Origin: Paenibacillus baekrokdamisoli
GTDB lineage: Bacteria; Bacillota; Bacilli; Paenibacillales; Paenibacillaceae
Length of the DNA stretch: 64,000 nt
Direction of reading: 5' to 3'
Assembly (NCBI RefSeq): GCF_003945345.1
Contig: NZ_AP019308.1
Location: forward strand, 310,001 to 374,000
Shown piece after piece: positions 36,002-43,850 of the stretch. Below the pieces are notes generated by a model. That model was not told the origin of the DNA and did no database searches. It saw only the letters and a list, made by a program, of their open reading frames with translations. Numbering within the stretch: the first letter of the stretch is position 1; the number at the start of each line of letters is the position of its first letter. The translations under genes and the position numbers were made by a program.

Positions 36002-36760
36002 ATGGCAGAAGATCGTAAGTATTGGGTACCTGCGCTAGAGAAGGCAGACCGTATTTTGAATTTAATAGCGCAAGAGCCAGGCAGCAATAAGCTGATTGAT
36101 TTATCCAAGCAGCTTGATATGAACAAGAGCTCAATGTTCTCACTGCTACATACGATGGAAGCCCTTCAATGGGTCAAAAAAAGCAGCAGCGATACTTATT
36201 CGCTTGGGGCAGCTATCTCAGCACTTGGTTCGTCCATCGTAAAACAGTTTGATCTGCATGATGCATTTCAGAATGAAGCTACCGAACCTCGTGATCGGCT
36301 TCATGAAACCATTCAGCTGGCCAAGCGTGAGGATGCGTTTGTTCTCTACATTGGCAAAGTGGAAGCGTTGACACCTGTTCGACTGTTATCTGAGCCGGGG
36401 ATGCGATTGCCGGGACATGCTACTGCCTTAGGGAAAGTGATGTTAGCTCAATTACCAGAGACGGAATGGCTGGAGCTGTTTCCAGAACTAACCTTGAGTG
36501 CGATGACACCCTTTACTTTGACGGATAGAGGTGAGCTTTTCACCCAACTGAGGCAGATTCGAGAACAAGGCTATGCGCTTGATTATCAGGAATCCGTAGT
36601 AGGCTTCCGGTGTGTAGCAGCGCCTATTTTCAATCAAGCTGGAGATGCTGTAGCCGCCGTTAGCTGTTCCATGCCACTTCATCAATGGGAGGTCAAAGCT
36701 GCAGCTGCGCAGCAGGAAATCACCAAGCTAGCACGGTGTTTATCGATGTTATCGCAATAG
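36002..36760 (+). CDS. IclR-family transcriptional regulator
   Basis: A 252-residue regulator with an N-terminal winged helix (LEKADRILNLIAQEPGSNKLIDLSKQLDMNKSSMFSLLHTM, residues 8-49) and the C-terminal IclR ligand domain (LLSEPGMRLPGHATALGKVMLAQLPE near 125; GYALDYQESVVGFRCVAAPIF near 190). The ligand domain usually binds aromatic or sugar acids. It heads a unit with an SDR and an FAH-family enzyme, both likely targets. ATG 36002 follows GGGGCGATGAT. Confidence 0.9.
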   Translation: MAEDRKYWVPALEKADRILNLIAQEPGSNKLIDLSKQLDMNKSSMFSLLHTMEALQWVKKSSSDTYSLGAAISALGSSIVKQFDLHDAFQNEATEPRDRLHETIQLAKREDAFVLYIGKVEALTPVRLLSEPGMRLPGHATALGKVMLAQLPETEWLELFPELTLSAMTPFTLTDRGELFTQLRQIREQGYALDYQESVVGFRCVAAPIFNQAGDAVAAVSCSMPLHQWEVKAAAAQQEITKLARCLSMLSQ

Positions 36761-36815
36761 TTATGTTTTTTTAATAGTTATGTTTTTCTTTATAAACGAT
36801 ATAGGAGTGATTAGG

Positions 36816-37586
36816 TTGCGATTGAAGGACAAGGTTATTTTAATTACAGGCTCGGGATCAGGCATTGGCAAAAGCACTGCATTGCTATTTGCATCAGAAG
36901 GCGCGAAGGTCATCGTTAATGATTTGTCCGGGGTTGGCTTGGAGACGGTAAGTGAAATAGAAGCTGCTGGCGGAGAAGCGATCTTCATCCAATCCGATGT
37001 TACCGACGCTAGCTCGGTTGCCGCAATGGTCGATCAGATTATCCAGACCTACGGACGAATCGATGTTCTGTTCAACAATGCGGGGATCAGTGGTGTTGGC
37101 GTTCTGCATGAGATTGAGCCTGAGGCTTGGGACAAGGTCATTAATGTTAATATTCGAGGTGTATTTCTCCCTAGCAAATACGTTCTGCCTCATATGATTG
37201 AGCAGCGCAAGGGATCTATTATTAATATGTCCTCCTGCATCGCAGAGATCGGACTTGCTCGCCGTGCATCCTATGCTGCTACCAAAGGAGCGGTCCTTGC
37301 GCTTACCAAATCGATGCAGGTTGACTATGCACCGTATAATATCCGAGTAAATGCGCTGCTTCCTGGAACAATCATGACACCTTTCGTCGAAAAATATTTG
37401 AAAAACTCGTACGATGATCCTGCTGCGGCAATTGAGAGTCTCAAGAAGCGCCAGCTAAGCGAAGAGCTAGGCTTACCAGAGGATGTCGCTTTAGCTGCTC
37501 TGTTCCTGGCATCAGATGATTCGAAATTCGTCATGGGTTCACCATTATATGTGGATGGCGGCGCTGTTTTCGGTAAAAATGCTTAA
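36816..37586 (+). CDS. Short-chain dehydrogenase/reductase
   Basis: A 256-residue classical SDR. Start TTG 36816 (MRLKDKVILITG) is chosen because AGGAG at 36803-36807 sits 8 bases before it and homologues begin here. Cofactor motif TGSGSGIGKS (11-20), NNAG, catalytic Ser in SSCIAEI, YAATKGA (Tyr and Lys) and the LPGTIMTPF segment are present. With the FAH gene next to it, it may oxidise a 2-keto-3-deoxy sugar acid, but that is inference. Confidence 0.9.
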   Translation: MRLKDKVILITGSGSGIGKSTALLFASEGAKVIVNDLSGVGLETVSEIEAAGGEAIFIQSDVTDASSVAAMVDQIIQTYGRIDVLFNNAGISGVGVLHEIEPEAWDKVINVNIRGVFLPSKYVLPHMIEQRKGSIINMSSCIAEIGLARRASYAATKGAVLALTKSMQVDYAPYNIRVNALLPGTIMTPFVEKYLKNSYDDPAAAIESLKKRQLSEELGLPEDVALAALFLASDDSKFVMGSPLYVDGGAVFGKNA

Positions 37587-37628
37587 GCATTTATATAACT
37601 AAATAAATATTATGGAGGTCAGCTTATT

Positions 37629-38531
37629 ATGAAACTTTTAACAATTGCCAAAGAAGGACGCTATGCGCTTGGTGTTCAAACGGAAGCTGGTATTATCGAT
37701 ATTGAACTGGCGATCCAAGCTAAACCTGCTCAAGCAGTCCTTCCAACTACGATTATGGAAGTCATTGAGGGTGGGGAATCGAAGCTGGAAGCTTTGTCGA
37801 GCTATGTCTCTTCTCTGTCTACGGAAGGAAACGAGGAATATCTTCTCGACGAAACTAACGTTGAGTGGGGTCCTTGTGTCACTAATCCGAACAAAATCAT
37901 TTGCGTTGGCCTTAACTATCGGAAGCATGCAGAAGAAACGAATGCCAAAATCCCTGACTATCCGATCTTGTTCAACAAATTCAACAATACGCTAACGGCT
38001 CACAATAAAGAGATTGTGGTTCCCAAAGTAACAGATAAGCTGGATTACGAAGCAGAACTCGTCATCGTTATTGGTAAGAAAACGAAGAATGTTGCGAAGG
38101 AGCAAGCGCTTAGTCATGTGTTTGGCTACTGTAACGTGAATGATTTGTCTGCGCGTGATCTTCAGCTCCGCACGAATCAATGGCTGCTCGGCAAGACTTG
38201 CGATGATTTCAGCCCGCTTGGTCCTTACTTGGTAACGGCTGATGAGGTAGGCAATCCGAATAACCTCTCCATTAAGTCAACAGTGAATGGTGAAGTGAGG
38301 CAATCTTCGAACACATCCGATATGATTTTCCACTGTGATGAGATCGTAAGCTACATCTCACAGCATATGACGCTAGTGCCGGGGGATATTATTTTGACAG
38401 GAACACCTGAGGGGGTTGTGCTTGGTTACCCGGAAGATCAGCAGGTTTACTTAAAGCCTGGTGACGAGGTTACAATTGAAATTGAAAAGCTGGGTTCGCT
38501 TACCAATCGGTTTATTAAAGATCCTGCTTGA
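37629..38531 (+). CDS. Fumarylacetoacetate hydrolase (FAH) family protein
   Basis: A 300-residue FAHD enzyme. The C-terminal catalytic domain has ICVGLNYRKHAEE near residue 96, DYEAELVIVIGK near 138 (metal-binding Glu and Asp), GYCNVNDLSARDLQ near 160, and the ILTGTPEGVVLG segment near 256. The family includes fumarylpyruvate and 2,4-diketo-3-deoxy sugar acid hydrolases and C-C lyases. It lies 42 bases after the SDR behind TGGAGGT. Terminator at 38569-38610. Confidence 0.9.
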   Translation: MKLLTIAKEGRYALGVQTEAGIIDIELAIQAKPAQAVLPTTIMEVIEGGESKLEALSSYVSSLSTEGNEEYLLDETNVEWGPCVTNPNKIICVGLNYRKHAEETNAKIPDYPILFNKFNNTLTAHNKEIVVPKVTDKLDYEAELVIVIGKKTKNVAKEQALSHVFGYCNVNDLSARDLQLRTNQWLLGKTCDDFSPLGPYLVTADEVGNPNNLSIKSTVNGEVRQSSNTSDMIFHCDEIVSYISQHMTLVPGDIILTGTPEGVVLGYPEDQQVYLKPGDEVTIEIEKLGSLTNRFIKDPA

Positions 38532-38568
38532 TTCTCGGAGTGCATAATTTTAATCCGATTCCGAAATA

Positions 38569-38610
38569 AAAACGAGCTCTCCTTGAATAAGGGATGAGCT
38601 CGTTTTTTTT
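38569..38610 (+). terminator. Terminator after the FAH gene
   Basis: AAACGAGCTC / GAGCTCGTTT with inner CCTT/AAGG is followed by a T run (eight T from 38603). Confidence 0.9.
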
Positions 38611-38649
38611 GAAATGCTGCCAGAGGACGGGTCAGCCGTTTCTTTATGC

Positions 38650-38693
38650 TTGACAAAGAATACACCAAAAATATATAGTCGATCTAGACTATA
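38650..38693 (+). promoter_or_regulatory. padR promoter with overlapping operator
   Basis: TTGACA (38650-38655) and TATATA (38672-38677) are 16 bp apart. A palindrome TATAGTC-6-GACTATA (38674-38693) overlaps the -10 and the expected start site, the classic place for autorepression by the PadR regulator just downstream. Confidence 0.7.
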
Positions 38694-38728
38694 CGATGTC
38701 GGTCAATCGAACGAAAGGGTAGGATTGA

Positions 38729-39367
38729 ATGGCAAAGCGTAAAATAACAAATATGCTAGCACTGGCCGTCTTGTCCATGTTGAACGAGAGACCGATGCAT
38801 CCTTATGAAATTTCTGCTTTAATGAAACAGCGGGGAATAGCTGATGTCATTAAACTGAATAATGGTTCTCTCTACTCCACTGTAGATTCGCTGCTTAATA
38901 AGAAGTGGATCGAATCGGTGGAAACTCAGCGCGAGGGCAAGCATCCAGAACGAACGATCTACGTACCCACAGAATTGGGAAGAGCAGAATTCCAAGAATG
39001 GCTTCGCACTATCATCGACACGCCAATTGAGGAGTACCCTCAGTTCACTTCAGGTCTATCCTTCATCGCCCATATCGCGCCACAGGAAGCCATCTTATTG
39101 CTCCTTAAGCGAGTGAAGCTGATAAAGAATGAGGTAACGACAAGGCGAGCTATGATCCAAGGGGTGATTAAGGAAGGTGTAGGGAGAATTTTTCTCGTGG
39201 AGCAGGATTATAAGCTGACTCTGTTTGAAGCTGAGCTTAACTGGCTGAATCAGTTTATAGATGACATTCAAGAAGGCCGATTAACGGTACAACAAGAGGG
39301 TCAGCAAGCATGGAAGGTTTCGGGCGATTTTAATGAACAGGTGGAGGGAAAGAAAGAAAATGGCTAA
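38729..39367 (+). CDS. PadR-family transcriptional regulator
   Basis: A 212-residue regulator with the PadR winged helix (ALAVLSMLNERPMHPYEISALMKQRG, NNGSLYSTVDSLLNKKWIE, ERTIYVPTELGRAEFQEWL; residues 10-95) and a C-terminal four-helix dimerisation part. It overlaps the exporter gene by 8 bases. PadR proteins of this type repress multidrug pumps and release on drug binding; the palindrome over its own promoter supports this. ATG 38729 follows AAGGGTAGG. Confidence 0.9.
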   Translation: MAKRKITNMLALAVLSMLNERPMHPYEISALMKQRGIADVIKLNNGSLYSTVDSLLNKKWIESVETQREGKHPERTIYVPTELGRAEFQEWLRTIIDTPIEEYPQFTSGLSFIAHIAPQEAILLLLKRVKLIKNEVTTRRAMIQGVIKEGVGRIFLVEQDYKLTLFEAELNWLNQFIDDIQEGRLTVQQEGQQAWKVSGDFNEQVEGKKENG

Positions 39368-40892
39368 AGGAAATAATATGAGCGTTATTGTTGCGGGTCT
39401 ATTGCTTGCGATTCTAATGGCTTCAATGGACAACACTATTGTAGCGACAGCAATGTCAACGATTGTTGGTGAATTGGGCGGAGTCGATAAGTATGTATGG
39501 GTGACGTCAGCTTATTTGGTTGCTGAGATGGCAGGTATGCCTATTTTCGGTAAATTATCCGATATGTATGGGCGTAAAAGATTTTTTGTTTTCGGGATTA
39601 TCGTATTCATGATTGGTTCCGCCCTCTGCGGAACAGCGGATTCTATTATTCAGCTTAGTATTTATCGCGCGATTCAAGGTATAGGCGGCGGCGCTTTGGT
39701 GCCGATCGCATTCACAATTATGTTTGATGTAGTACCACCTGAGAAACGGGGTAAGCTAGGAGGCTTGTTCGGAGCTGTATTCGGTCTTTCAAGTATTTTT
39801 GGACCTCTACTAGGTGCCTATATTACGGATTACATCAATTGGCCATGGATTTTCTACATTAATCTGCCGCTTGGATTAATTGCGTTTATTATGATCGCTT
39901 TCTTTTATAAAGAGTCTGTGGAGCATTCCAAGCAAAAAATCGACTACTTGGGTGCATTTACCCTTGTAGCCGCAATTGTATGTCTCATGTTCGCACTTGA
40001 ATTAGGCGGTAAGCAATATGCTTGGGATTCAGCGATGATTATTGGGCTTTTCGCCGGATTTGCTGTTCTTCTCCTAGCATTCATCATTGCCGAGAATCGT
40101 GCGGAAGAGCCTATTATTTCTTTCAGTATGTTTAGAAAACGACTTTATGCGACGAGTAATGCCATGGCAATGTTCAGCGGTGCAGCGTTTATTACAGCTT
40201 CCATCTATATTCCGTTTTTTATCCAAGGCGTGCTAGGCGGATCGGCGACTAACTCCGGTCTTGTACTGCTTCCGATGATGCTTGGGTCGGTTGTTACGGC
40301 AGCTGGAGGCGGAGGTATGTTAACCAAATTCACTTATCGTTCCATTATGATACCTACACTAGCCCTTCTTGTAGTCGGTATTGCACTCCTCACCACATTA
40401 GGACCTGATTCATCCCATTTCATAGTAACGATCTTCATGATTCTAGTTGGTCTAGGTATTGGTGCCTCCTTCTCGGTGCTCAGTAATGCAGCGATTCATG
40501 GGTTCTCGACAAGGCAGCGCGGTTCTGCCAGCGCAACCTTGAACTTCTTGCGCTCGCTTGGGATGACGATTGGTATTACGGTCTTCGGTATTATCCAAAG
40601 CCACTCGTTCATGAACAAATTAACAACGGGATTTGCTGGATCAGAAGGTGGAGGTCAACTACCAGAGGGTGTTGATTTAAGCGATCCACGGGCTATCCTG
40701 ACACCCGCATCGCGAGAACTAATTCCCGCACCTGTACTTGATAAAATCAAAGAGGCCTTATCCTCCTCCATTGTTCAAACTTTTGCTTGGGCGATTATCC
40801 CATCCGTATTGGCGCTCATTGCAGCTTTCTTTATGAGCAGGGAGAAGCTGGATCCAGCTGCAGAATTAGGTGAATATTCTTCTTCTCATTAA
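39360..40892 (+). CDS. MFS multidrug exporter, DHA2 (EmrB/QacA) family
   Basis: A 510-residue transporter with fourteen predicted membrane helices. Motif A between helices 2 and 3 reads GKLSDMYGRKRFFV, motif C-like GAVFGLSSIFGPLLGAYITD, and the start NMSVIVAGLLLAILMASMDNTIVATAM has the D-N pair typical of DHA2 (proton antiport). Start ATG 39360 lies 9 bases after GGAGGG. It is co-transcribed with padR. The substrate is unknown. Confidence 0.92.
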   Translation: MAKGNNMSVIVAGLLLAILMASMDNTIVATAMSTIVGELGGVDKYVWVTSAYLVAEMAGMPIFGKLSDMYGRKRFFVFGIIVFMIGSALCGTADSIIQLSIYRAIQGIGGGALVPIAFTIMFDVVPPEKRGKLGGLFGAVFGLSSIFGPLLGAYITDYINWPWIFYINLPLGLIAFIMIAFFYKESVEHSKQKIDYLGAFTLVAAIVCLMFALELGGKQYAWDSAMIIGLFAGFAVLLLAFIIAENRAEEPIISFSMFRKRLYATSNAMAMFSGAAFITASIYIPFFIQGVLGGSATNSGLVLLPMMLGSVVTAAGGGGMLTKFTYRSIMIPTLALLVVGIALLTTLGPDSSHFIVTIFMILVGLGIGASFSVLSNAAIHGFSTRQRGSASATLNFLRSLGMTIGITVFGIIQSHSFMNKLTTGFAGSEGGGQLPEGVDLSDPRAILTPASRELIPAPVLDKIKEALSSSIVQTFAWAIIPSVLALIAAFFMSREKLDPAAELGEYSSSH

Positions 40893-40902
40893 TAAACCAA
40901 AA

Positions 40903-41108
40903 TAGTGCTTGCCCTCACGGCTAACCTAGCGAAGTGGACGGAATCGTTCTGAAGAAGCGATAGCGTTCGCCTTTGTCTCCTTATTTCTACCCCTAAGGGA
41001 TAGAATCAAGAAATAGGGAGACAACAGCGATCGTAAGAATGATCCGTCCGTGAAGCGGGCTGCACTAACGGGCTGCACTAAGAATGATCCGTCCGCGCAG
41101 CGGGTTGG
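40903..41108 (+). repeat. Palindromic element family, copy 4, orientation A, with duplicated tail
   Basis: The 118-bp core 40934-41051 (GTGGACGG / CCGTCCGT) is followed by a second copy of the right end at about 41080-41104 (AAGAATGATCCGTCCGCG), a partial duplication. The left terminus AGTGCTTGCC starts near 40903. Confidence 0.85.
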
Positions 41109-41133
41109 CGTATACCCTTCATTATCAAGGAAT

Positions 41134-41183
41134 AAAAGGTTGTCCCCAAGGTGATTTTGCACCTATGGAGACAACCTTTTTTG
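41134..41183 (+). terminator. Terminator between the MFS operon and the phosphate region
   Basis: AAAAGGTTGTC / GACAACCTTTT with inner AGGTG/CACCT is followed by a T tail. Confidence 0.85.
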
Positions 41184-41207
41184 TTTTTGAATCGCTTTAT
41201 GACTTTA

Positions 41208-41294
41208 TTTACAATATCTCTACAATAGATTAACCGTCACTTAACAATATTTACATGGTTGATTAACGGTCACTTAACAATGGTTCCTTATAAT
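41208..41294 (+). promoter_or_regulatory. PhoP box array and promoter of the first pst operon
   Basis: Hexamers at exact 11-bp steps: TTTACA 41208, TCTACA 41219, TTAACC 41230, TTAACA 41241, TACATG 41252, TTAACG 41263, TTAACA 41274. Nine bases after the last comes TATAAT (41289-41294). This matches the Bacillus PhoP box TT(A/C/T)A(C/T)A and its placement at activated promoters. Seven boxes is a long array. Confidence 0.9.
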
Positions 41295-41336
41295 CAATCT
41301 TGTACATAAGCACAACGCAACCATGGGAGGTATGAG

Positions 41337-41381
41337 ATGCCCGGCGCTTTAGTCAGCTGGGGTGGTCGGAACGTCTATTAA
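41337..41381 (+). CDS. Possible 14-residue leader peptide
   Basis: ATG 41337 follows GGGAGG (41325-41330) at a good distance and encodes MPGALVSWGGRNVY before TAA. It is the first open frame of the phosphate-regulated transcript, 37 bases before the next start. It could be a leader peptide or chance; a strong ribosome site with nothing else to serve is the only support. Confidence 0.35.
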   Translation: MPGALVSWGGRNVY

Positions 41382-41418
41382 ATAAAGAGAAACCAATCGA
41401 AAGGTGATATGACCTAAC

Positions 41419-42813
41419 ATGTCTATGAAAAAAACGCTTCTCGTAACAGCATTAGCAGCAGCACTTAGCACTTCAGCAATCAGCGTGGTTTCCGCAGCTT
41501 CCGTTTCGACAAAGATTGAAGTACAGCAGTATTCATTATTTGTTAATGATGCGGCAACAACAGTACGTACCGTTAAAGTAAACGGTGTAACACTGGTATC
41601 CGTACGCGATCTGGGAACGGCAGTCGGCGCTCTGTTTGAAGTTAATCCTAAAGGCGGGGTATTCGCTTACTTCCAGGATCATGCAATTGCTCTGAAAGCT
41701 TCCTCGAATAAAGCTCTCGTGGACGGCTCGGAAGTAGATCTTGAAGCAGCAGTAACGAGCGTTGCTAATTCCTACTATATCAAGCTTGAAGACTTCGCTG
41801 CAGCACTTGGCGTAGATTCATCCGTAGATAATGCTGGAAAAGTATGGATCGATGCCGTACAAAAAATTCAAGCGGATCAAGCGAGCTGGATCGATGCTGG
41901 TCATTTGCTTGCTTCACAAATGACTGAAACGGGTCGCATAGATTATGTGGTTGATGCCGCAACAGGAAGCTACAAGCAGCTTCTGAATTCGACAGAGGCA
42001 TCAGATCTTATCGTAGCTCCTAACGGTACTAAAGCTGCTTATACCGATCAAGATGGTGCGGTGTATGTAATCGACCTAGCTAAGAAAGTGACAGTTGAGA
42101 TTACAGCAGATAACACAATTAAGCCTGAGCTTGTATGGTCGGCTGACAGCTCCGCGATCTACTTCCTACAAGGTGACAAAGGAAGTGTAATTGCAAAGCT
42201 GAACCCTGCAGACGGCACAATTACAAAAGTTCTTGATGATAAAGTTGATTACAAATCCAACCTGAGCGTTTCTGCAGACGGCAAATCCTTCATCTACACC
42301 GTTATTAAGCCAGGAGCCGTAACCGCTGATGCTAGCAAGCCAGTGGATTCCGATGATGTTGTTATTGATTCGACAGGAACTGAGCCGCAATACTTCGCTT
42401 ACGATTCTTCCGTTAAAGAGAATAAACCAGTGAAACTGACAACATCAACGGACGACAAAATCTATGTAGGTGCCAATGCTGATGCTAGCAAAGCTATCTA
42501 TGTGAGCGTAGAGGACAACAAGCCGTCTTCCTTGATTTCCGTAGGAAAAGACAAAACCGTAACGAAGCTGATTGATGATAAAGATGTTCTTCAAGCGGTA
42601 ATCGCGGGTGACATCGTATACGCATTAGTTGATGGTGCTACGGACGAATCGATCTATGAAGTTAACCTGACTACTGGCGCGAAGAAGCTAGTTAGTACGG
42701 TTCCAGCTGAAGTAACAGAAATTATTGCAGCTCCAGGCACGCCGCTTGCTATTGTTCAGGATGGTCAAGTACTAGTAAATCACAATTCCAAATGGAAAAA
42801 AGTTACAAAATAG
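41419..42813 (+). CDS. Secreted protein: copper amine oxidase N-terminal-like domain plus beta-propeller-like region
   Basis: A 464-residue exported protein. The signal peptide ends VVSAAS near residue 27. Residues 35-145 match the CuAO N-terminal-like domain common in Paenibacillus secreted proteins (VKVNGVTLVSVRDLGTAVGA; VNPKGGVFAY; SYYIKLEDFAAALG), here a non-catalytic fold. The rest has repeated TolB/WD-like strands (LIVAPNGTKAAYTDQDGAVYVID, PELVWSADSSAIYFLQGD, NLSVSADGKSFIYT). No lipobox or SLH domain. It is the first gene behind seven PhoP boxes and 68 bases ahead of pstS1, so it is probably expressed under phosphate starvation; function unknown. Confidence 0.75.
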   Translation: MSMKKTLLVTALAAALSTSAISVVSAASVSTKIEVQQYSLFVNDAATTVRTVKVNGVTLVSVRDLGTAVGALFEVNPKGGVFAYFQDHAIALKASSNKALVDGSEVDLEAAVTSVANSYYIKLEDFAAALGVDSSVDNAGKVWIDAVQKIQADQASWIDAGHLLASQMTETGRIDYVVDAATGSYKQLLNSTEASDLIVAPNGTKAAYTDQDGAVYVIDLAKKVTVEITADNTIKPELVWSADSSAIYFLQGDKGSVIAKLNPADGTITKVLDDKVDYKSNLSVSADGKSFIYTVIKPGAVTADASKPVDSDDVVIDSTGTEPQYFAYDSSVKENKPVKLTTSTDDKIYVGANADASKAIYVSVEDNKPSSLISVGKDKTVTKLIDDKDVLQAVIAGDIVYALVDGATDESIYEVNLTTGAKKLVSTVPAEVTEIIAAPGTPLAIVQDGQVLVNHNSKWKKVTK

Positions 42814-42881
42814 TACAAGGAAAAAAGTTGCGAATATACAAAAAATAATCGTTCCACATTCGAGAGGAGAAACAAATACCC

Positions 42882-43739
42882 ATGAAAATGAAATGGTTTA
42901 AATCAATCTCTTTTACTGTTATCGCTCTAGCCGTAGCACTTAGCTCTGTATCCGTAGCAAGTGCAGCAAGCAAACTCACTGGTAAAATCGTAATTAACGG
43001 CTCTTCCGCTCTTCTGCCACTTTCGCTTCAAGCTGCTAGCGAATTCAAGAAATTGAATCCAAAAGTAAGAATTTCCGCATCAGCTGCAGGTTCCGTAACA
43101 GGTCCTCAATCTGTTCGTAAAGGTATTGCTGATATCGGCGCTTGCGACTGGGATGCTTCCACAGACGTTCCAGGGTTCAAGAAATTTGACGGTCAAGTAG
43201 CTAACAAGGTTGCCGTTATTCCTTTCGCTGCTGTAACAAACAGCAACGTTAGCGTAAGCAGCTTGTCCACTAGCCAACTACAAGGTATTTTCTCCGGTAA
43301 AATCACGAACTGGAAAGAAGTTGGCGGTTCTGACGCTGATATCGTTGTTGTAAACCGTGCTTTTGGATCGGGTACACGCGTTAACTTCCAAATGAAAGCT
43401 CTTGAAGGTACAGATTTCATGACTAAAGGCTCGAACTACAAAGAAGTTAAATCCAGCGGTGACATGAAAACAGCGATCGAAACAACTCCAAATGCAATTG
43501 GTTACCTTGACCTTGTTTATGTAACTAGCAAAATGAAAGCACAAAAAATCAACAATGTTGCTGCTTCTGAAGCAAACGTAATTAACGGTTCGTACAAGGT
43601 ATGGGCTTATGGCTACTACATGACTAAAGGTCAACCAACTGGCGCTACTAAAGCGTTCATCGAATATGTACAAAGCAAAACGTTCCAAAATGGTTCCCTG
43701 AAAAAGCTTAAATTCATTCCGCTATCCGCAATGAAATAA
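42882..43739 (+). CDS. pstS: Phosphate-binding protein PstS, non-lipidated (system 1)
   Basis: A 285-residue extracellular phosphate-binding protein of the PstS/PBP family that delivers phosphate to PstCA. The mature start GKIVINGSSALLPLSLQAA and ISASAAGSVTGPQSVRKGIADIGACDWD carry the expected phosphate-contact Ser and Asp, and AFGSGTRVNFQ the late loop. The signal peptide ends SVASAAS without a lipobox Cys, unlike PstS2 (LAAC), so this form may be released from the cell or held by the transporter. ATG 42882 follows GAGAGGAG. A hairpin lies before pstC1. Confidence 0.88.
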   Translation: MKMKWFKSISFTVIALAVALSSVSVASAASKLTGKIVINGSSALLPLSLQAASEFKKLNPKVRISASAAGSVTGPQSVRKGIADIGACDWDASTDVPGFKKFDGQVANKVAVIPFAAVTNSNVSVSSLSTSQLQGIFSGKITNWKEVGGSDADIVVVNRAFGSGTRVNFQMKALEGTDFMTKGSNYKEVKSSGDMKTAIETTPNAIGYLDLVYVTSKMKAQKINNVAASEANVINGSYKVWAYGYYMTKGQPTGATKAFIEYVQSKTFQNGSLKKLKFIPLSAMK

Positions 43740-43767
43740 GAAGCTTGATCCGGTGTAAGGAAAGAAC

Positions 43768-43810
43768 AAGAGAGCCAGCATCGGCACCGCGCCGGTAGCT
43801 GGCTTCTCTT
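43768..43810 (+). terminator. Intercistronic hairpin between pstS1 and pstC1
   Basis: AAGAGAGCCAGC / GCTGGCTTCTCTT with inner GGC/GCC lies in the 111-base gap. It could partly end transcription or protect the upstream mRNA, raising PstS over PstCA. Confidence 0.65.
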
Positions 43811-43850
43811 CGATAATGAAATTGAAAAGTAGTGAAGGGATGAGAATGAT

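Noticed and set aside
40926..41162. Open frames running through the palindromic elements (also at 46253-46471)
   Set aside because: The same peptide stretch recurs wherever an element lies, without starts or ribosome sites; the conservation is of the DNA/RNA structure.
41200..41420. Riboswitch in the long leader before the phosphate operon
   Set aside because: The leader shows only the PhoP boxes, a -10 and a possible short peptide; no paired aptamer-like structure was seen.
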